From a virus, in IMG/VR virus record IMGVR_UViG_3300026165_000001, positions 23,356-87,355 of that record: a DNA stretch of 64,000 nucleotides. One strand, written 5' to 3'. Positions 61,625-64,000 of this stretch are shown in pieces. The notes beneath the pieces were generated by a model that was given only the letters and a program-made list of their open reading frames with translations, ran no database searches and was not told where the DNA came from. Position numbers and translations under genes: made by a program. How positions within the stretch are numbered: position 1 is the first letter of the stretch; every line of letters starts with the position of its first letter.

Positions 61625-62600
61625 TCAATTCGATATCGTTTTTATTAGCTACGATGAACCAAATGCTGATGACAATTATAATGATTTGCTAGAAAAATGT
61701 CCATGGGCCTTGCGCAGTCACGGAGTGTATGGAAGCGACGCAGCACACAAAGCAGCCGCAGCCATGTGCGAGACAGATCGCATCATCACCGTTGATGCTG
61801 ATAACATTGTAGATCCAGAGTTCTTCAATCTCGAAATAGATTTGGATGAAGTTGATCGCAGCGATGTTATCAGCTGGGCAGCAAAAAACGAAATCAACGG
61901 GCTAGTTTACGGAAATGGCGGCATCAAATGCTGGCCCCGCCATGTTATTAACAACATGAGAACGCACGAAGCAGCACCAGAAAATGACAAGCGAGCACAG
62001 GTTGACTTTTGCTGGAACATCAACTATGTTCAAATGAATAATGTTTACAGTCACGTCTATAATAATGCCAGTCCATTACAGGCATGGCGAGCAGGCTTCC
62101 GTGAGGGAGTAAAAATGACACTGGACAACGGAGATGTTGTTGACCGTGCACAAGTCAAGCGCGGGCATCGCAAGAACTATCAGCGGCTACTAGTCTGGCA
62201 AACAGTGGGTGCTGATGCGCACAACGGGCTTTGGGCCATTTATGGTGCACGACTTGGCACAGTAATGACCAATTTACAACGCGACGAATGGGATTGGCGC
62301 GCCGTTCGTGACTTTGAATGGTTAAACAATTTTTGGCGAGAATCAGTTGCCCCACGTTTTGCAGCAACAGACATGACAAAAGATATTGTTATTTGTGACC
62401 GGACCGGATATAAACATGATTCGCGCCAACTGCTGACAGAAACAATGAGCCTAGGACAACGTTTACGAGACGATCTTGGGATTGAGATTGCTGACATGGA
62501 TAAACAATCAAGTCGCTTTTTCAAGACTGTATATGTAAATCCTGCTCGTGTCGCACCCATGACACGAGAGACAGTAGTTCGAAATGAAATTGGCGATTAA
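61605..62600 (+). CDS. Glycosyltransferase-like protein, GT-A fold
   Basis: Product of 331 residues. It has an opening strand FDIVFISYDEPNADDNYNDL, an ETDRIITVDADNIVDPEFF segment with the DxD motif D64-A-D66, and LVYGNGGIKCWPRHVI, where such enzymes often place the acceptor loop. This combination is common in glycosyltransferase-like genes of marine T4-like phages. An AAAAGGAAAA ribosome binding site precedes the ATG. Substrate unknown. It overlaps the next gene by one base (TAATG). Confidence 0.65.
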   Translation: MNLTPINQFDIVFISYDEPNADDNYNDLLEKCPWALRSHGVYGSDAAHKAAAAMCETDRIITVDADNIVDPEFFNLEIDLDEVDRSDVISWAAKNEINGLVYGNGGIKCWPRHVINNMRTHEAAPENDKRAQVDFCWNINYVQMNNVYSHVYNNASPLQAWRAGFREGVKMTLDNGDVVDRAQVKRGHRKNYQRLLVWQTVGADAHNGLWAIYGARLGTVMTNLQRDEWDWRAVRDFEWLNNFWRESVAPRFAATDMTKDIVICDRTGYKHDSRQLLTETMSLGQRLRDDLGIEIADMDKQSSRFFKTVYVNPARVAPMTRETVVRNEIGD

Positions 62601-64000
62601 TGACAAAGATAAATGATGTCAATTGGGAACGTGAACCTAGCGGCCTAATTGCTAACAACGAAAATAACATTGATAACGTTCGCAACTTGCTAAACAAAAC
62701 AGGTTGTGGATTCTGCCTTGCCAAGTTCAAACAGGTAACGCTTCATTTGGGCACGGGTATGACACACAGTTGTCATCACCCTACTCCACATCGCATTGAT
62801 CCCGAAGCAGTTCAAGCTGATCCCAATCAGTTATTCAATACACCAGAACTCAAAACTGCTCGACGACAAATGCTCAATGATGAAAAACCCAGCGAGTGTG
62901 ATTATTGTTGGCGCGTTGAAGACGATGGCGGCATGAGTGATCGCTATTTCAAAAGTCTTGAGCCCTGGGCGTTGCCAGATCATGATACAGTAGCAGCAAG
63001 CACTGGTGATGAAGATATCTACCCCAGCTACCTGGAAGTAAGCTTTAGCAATGTATGCAATATGAAGTGCACCTATTGCGGTCCAGAGTTTAGCAGTAAA
63101 TGGGTTGAAGAACTCAAGTCACAAGGACCAGTCAAACTGCTAGAAGGAACGGATAAAGAACAATGGGCGCAAGGATATCAGGATTTAGACACCCTCAATT
63201 ACAAGCATAGAGAGTTTAATCCCTACATTGACGCATTTTGGAGATGGTTTCCAGATGCATTGCCCCATCTCAAGCACTACCGTATTACTGGTGGTGAGCC
63301 ACTCATGAGCAAGGAAACATTCAAGAGCATGGACTGGTTGATTGAAAACCCAAACCCTGAGATGGAGTTTTCAATCAACTCAAACTTCAGTGTGCCGGAA
63401 AAATTGTGGGACCGCTTCATCGAGCGTCTCAGCGTGTTGCGAACTGGTAACCGCGTCAAAAAAATCACAATCTATACCAGCATTGAGGGCTGGGGAGAGC
63501 GTGCAGAATACGCGAGGACAGGCTTGGACTTTGAATTGCTACGCAGACGTTACGAGCAAATACTACAGCTAGGCAATGTGCGATGCGTGGTCATGGCAGC
63601 ATACAACATCTTTAGTGTTACCAGCATGAAGGAGATGTTGGAATGGTTGCATGAAATGAAAGTCCAGTATAATCCCAATAACTCTAGTGTTCATCTAGAA
63701 GAAAACACAGGCTTTGAATTGGTTCCTGGCAGCTATGGCGCACGGCGCGAGGCCAATCCCCAACACCACGTCATAGCGGGTATTGATATACCATATCTAC
63801 GTCATCCAGAGTATTTGGATGCTCAGTATTGTGATGCAGACATGGTAGAGCGTTATATGATACCAACATTGGACTACATGTCCAGTCATGCAGCTAGCAG
63901 TGTGTGGGGCGACCATCAAGGATTTGAAAATTACGAAATTGAAAAACTCAAACGCATCATTGTTCATCGTATGTATTTCAATCGCAAAACTCGTGACGAT
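62600..64000 (+). CDS. Radical SAM enzyme (C-terminus outside window)
   Basis: The frame is open from the ATG at 62600 to the window edge (467 codons). C153-x3-C157-x2-C160 (CNMKCTYC) is the radical SAM iron-sulfur motif, and RITGGEP (around 231-234) is the SAM-binding motif. An N-terminal region with two further Cys-rich pieces (GCGFCLAKF near residue 36 and ECDYCW near 100) precedes the core and may bind an auxiliary cluster, as in twitch or SPASM-type proteins. Substrate unknown; peptide or sugar modification is plausible given the neighbours. It starts at a TAATG overlap. Confidence 0.85.
   Translation, partial: MTKINDVNWEREPSGLIANNENNIDNVRNLLNKTGCGFCLAKFKQVTLHLGTGMTHSCHHPTPHRIDPEAVQADPNQLFNTPELKTARRQMLNDEKPSECDYCWRVEDDGGMSDRYFKSLEPWALPDHDTVAASTGDEDIYPSYLEVSFSNVCNMKCTYCGPEFSSKWVEELKSQGPVKLLEGTDKEQWAQGYQDLDTLNYKHREFNPYIDAFWRWFPDALPHLKHYRITGGEPLMSKETFKSMDWLIENPNPEMEFSINSNFSVPEKLWDRFIERLSVLRTGNRVKKITIYTSIEGWGERAEYARTGLDFELLRRRYEQILQLGNVRCVVMAAYNIFSVTSMKEMLEWLHEMKVQYNPNNSSVHLEENTGFELVPGSYGARREANPQHHVIAGIDIPYLRHPEYLDAQYCDADMVERYMIPTLDYMSSHAASSVWGDHQGFENYEIEKLKRIIVHRMYFNRKTRDD

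Overview
The window looks like part of the genome of a T4-superfamily myovirus (contractile tail), most like the T4-like phages of marine bacteria. Evidence is a nearly full set of recognisable T4-type virion genes: gp14, gp15, gp20, gp21, gp22, gp23, gp25, gp26, gp5, gp6, gp53 and a very large gp7-type protein. The replication/late-transcription genes gp46, gp47 and gp55 are also present, and T4-late-type NATAAATA promoters sit at transcription unit starts. No photosynthesis genes, tRNAs, integrase or CRISPR array were seen. The host cannot be named from this window.

Layout: 1-3430 neck and tail-completion genes (a gp13-like partial gene on minus; gp14, gp15 and a Nudix hydrolase on plus). 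3436-9516 minus-strand fibre/adhesin genes. 9517-9777 an intergenic region with a candidate plus-strand small RNA that has its own sigma70-like promoter and terminator. 9778-17986 the minus-strand head cassette (gp23, gp22, gp21, an acidic core protein, a small protein, gp20) and a tape-measure candidate. 18058-19121 the gp26-family gene followed by a short -1-frame ORF that may be reached by ribosomal frameshifting. 19122-19700 a 579-base non-coding region with a strongly structured RNA candidate. 19701-25238 a minus-strand nuclease/recombination/late-sigma operon (PD-(D/E)XK nuclease, gp46, gp47, gp55). 25375-45805 the baseplate block (gp48-like, gp53, hub protein, gp5 with a peptidase domain, a lysozyme-like protein, gp25, gp6, giant gp7). 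45839-58412 a long series of modular fibre and adhesin genes. 58469-64000 a sigma70-promoted cluster of sugar-transferase-like proteins, a 42-residue membrane peptide, an unknown protein and a radical SAM enzyme running off the end.

The genes fit a late programme: gp55, itself under a sigma70-like promoter and a late promoter, would direct RNA polymerase to the NATAAATA sites that precede the head, neck, baseplate and fibre units. Within plus-strand units most genes are joined by TAATG stop/start overlaps, which suggests translational coupling. The points most worth following are the two unexplained RNAs, the frameshift site, two late promoters that predict leaderless mRNAs, the relocated and altered lysozyme/peptidase domains of the hub, and the radical SAM/glycosyltransferase cluster.
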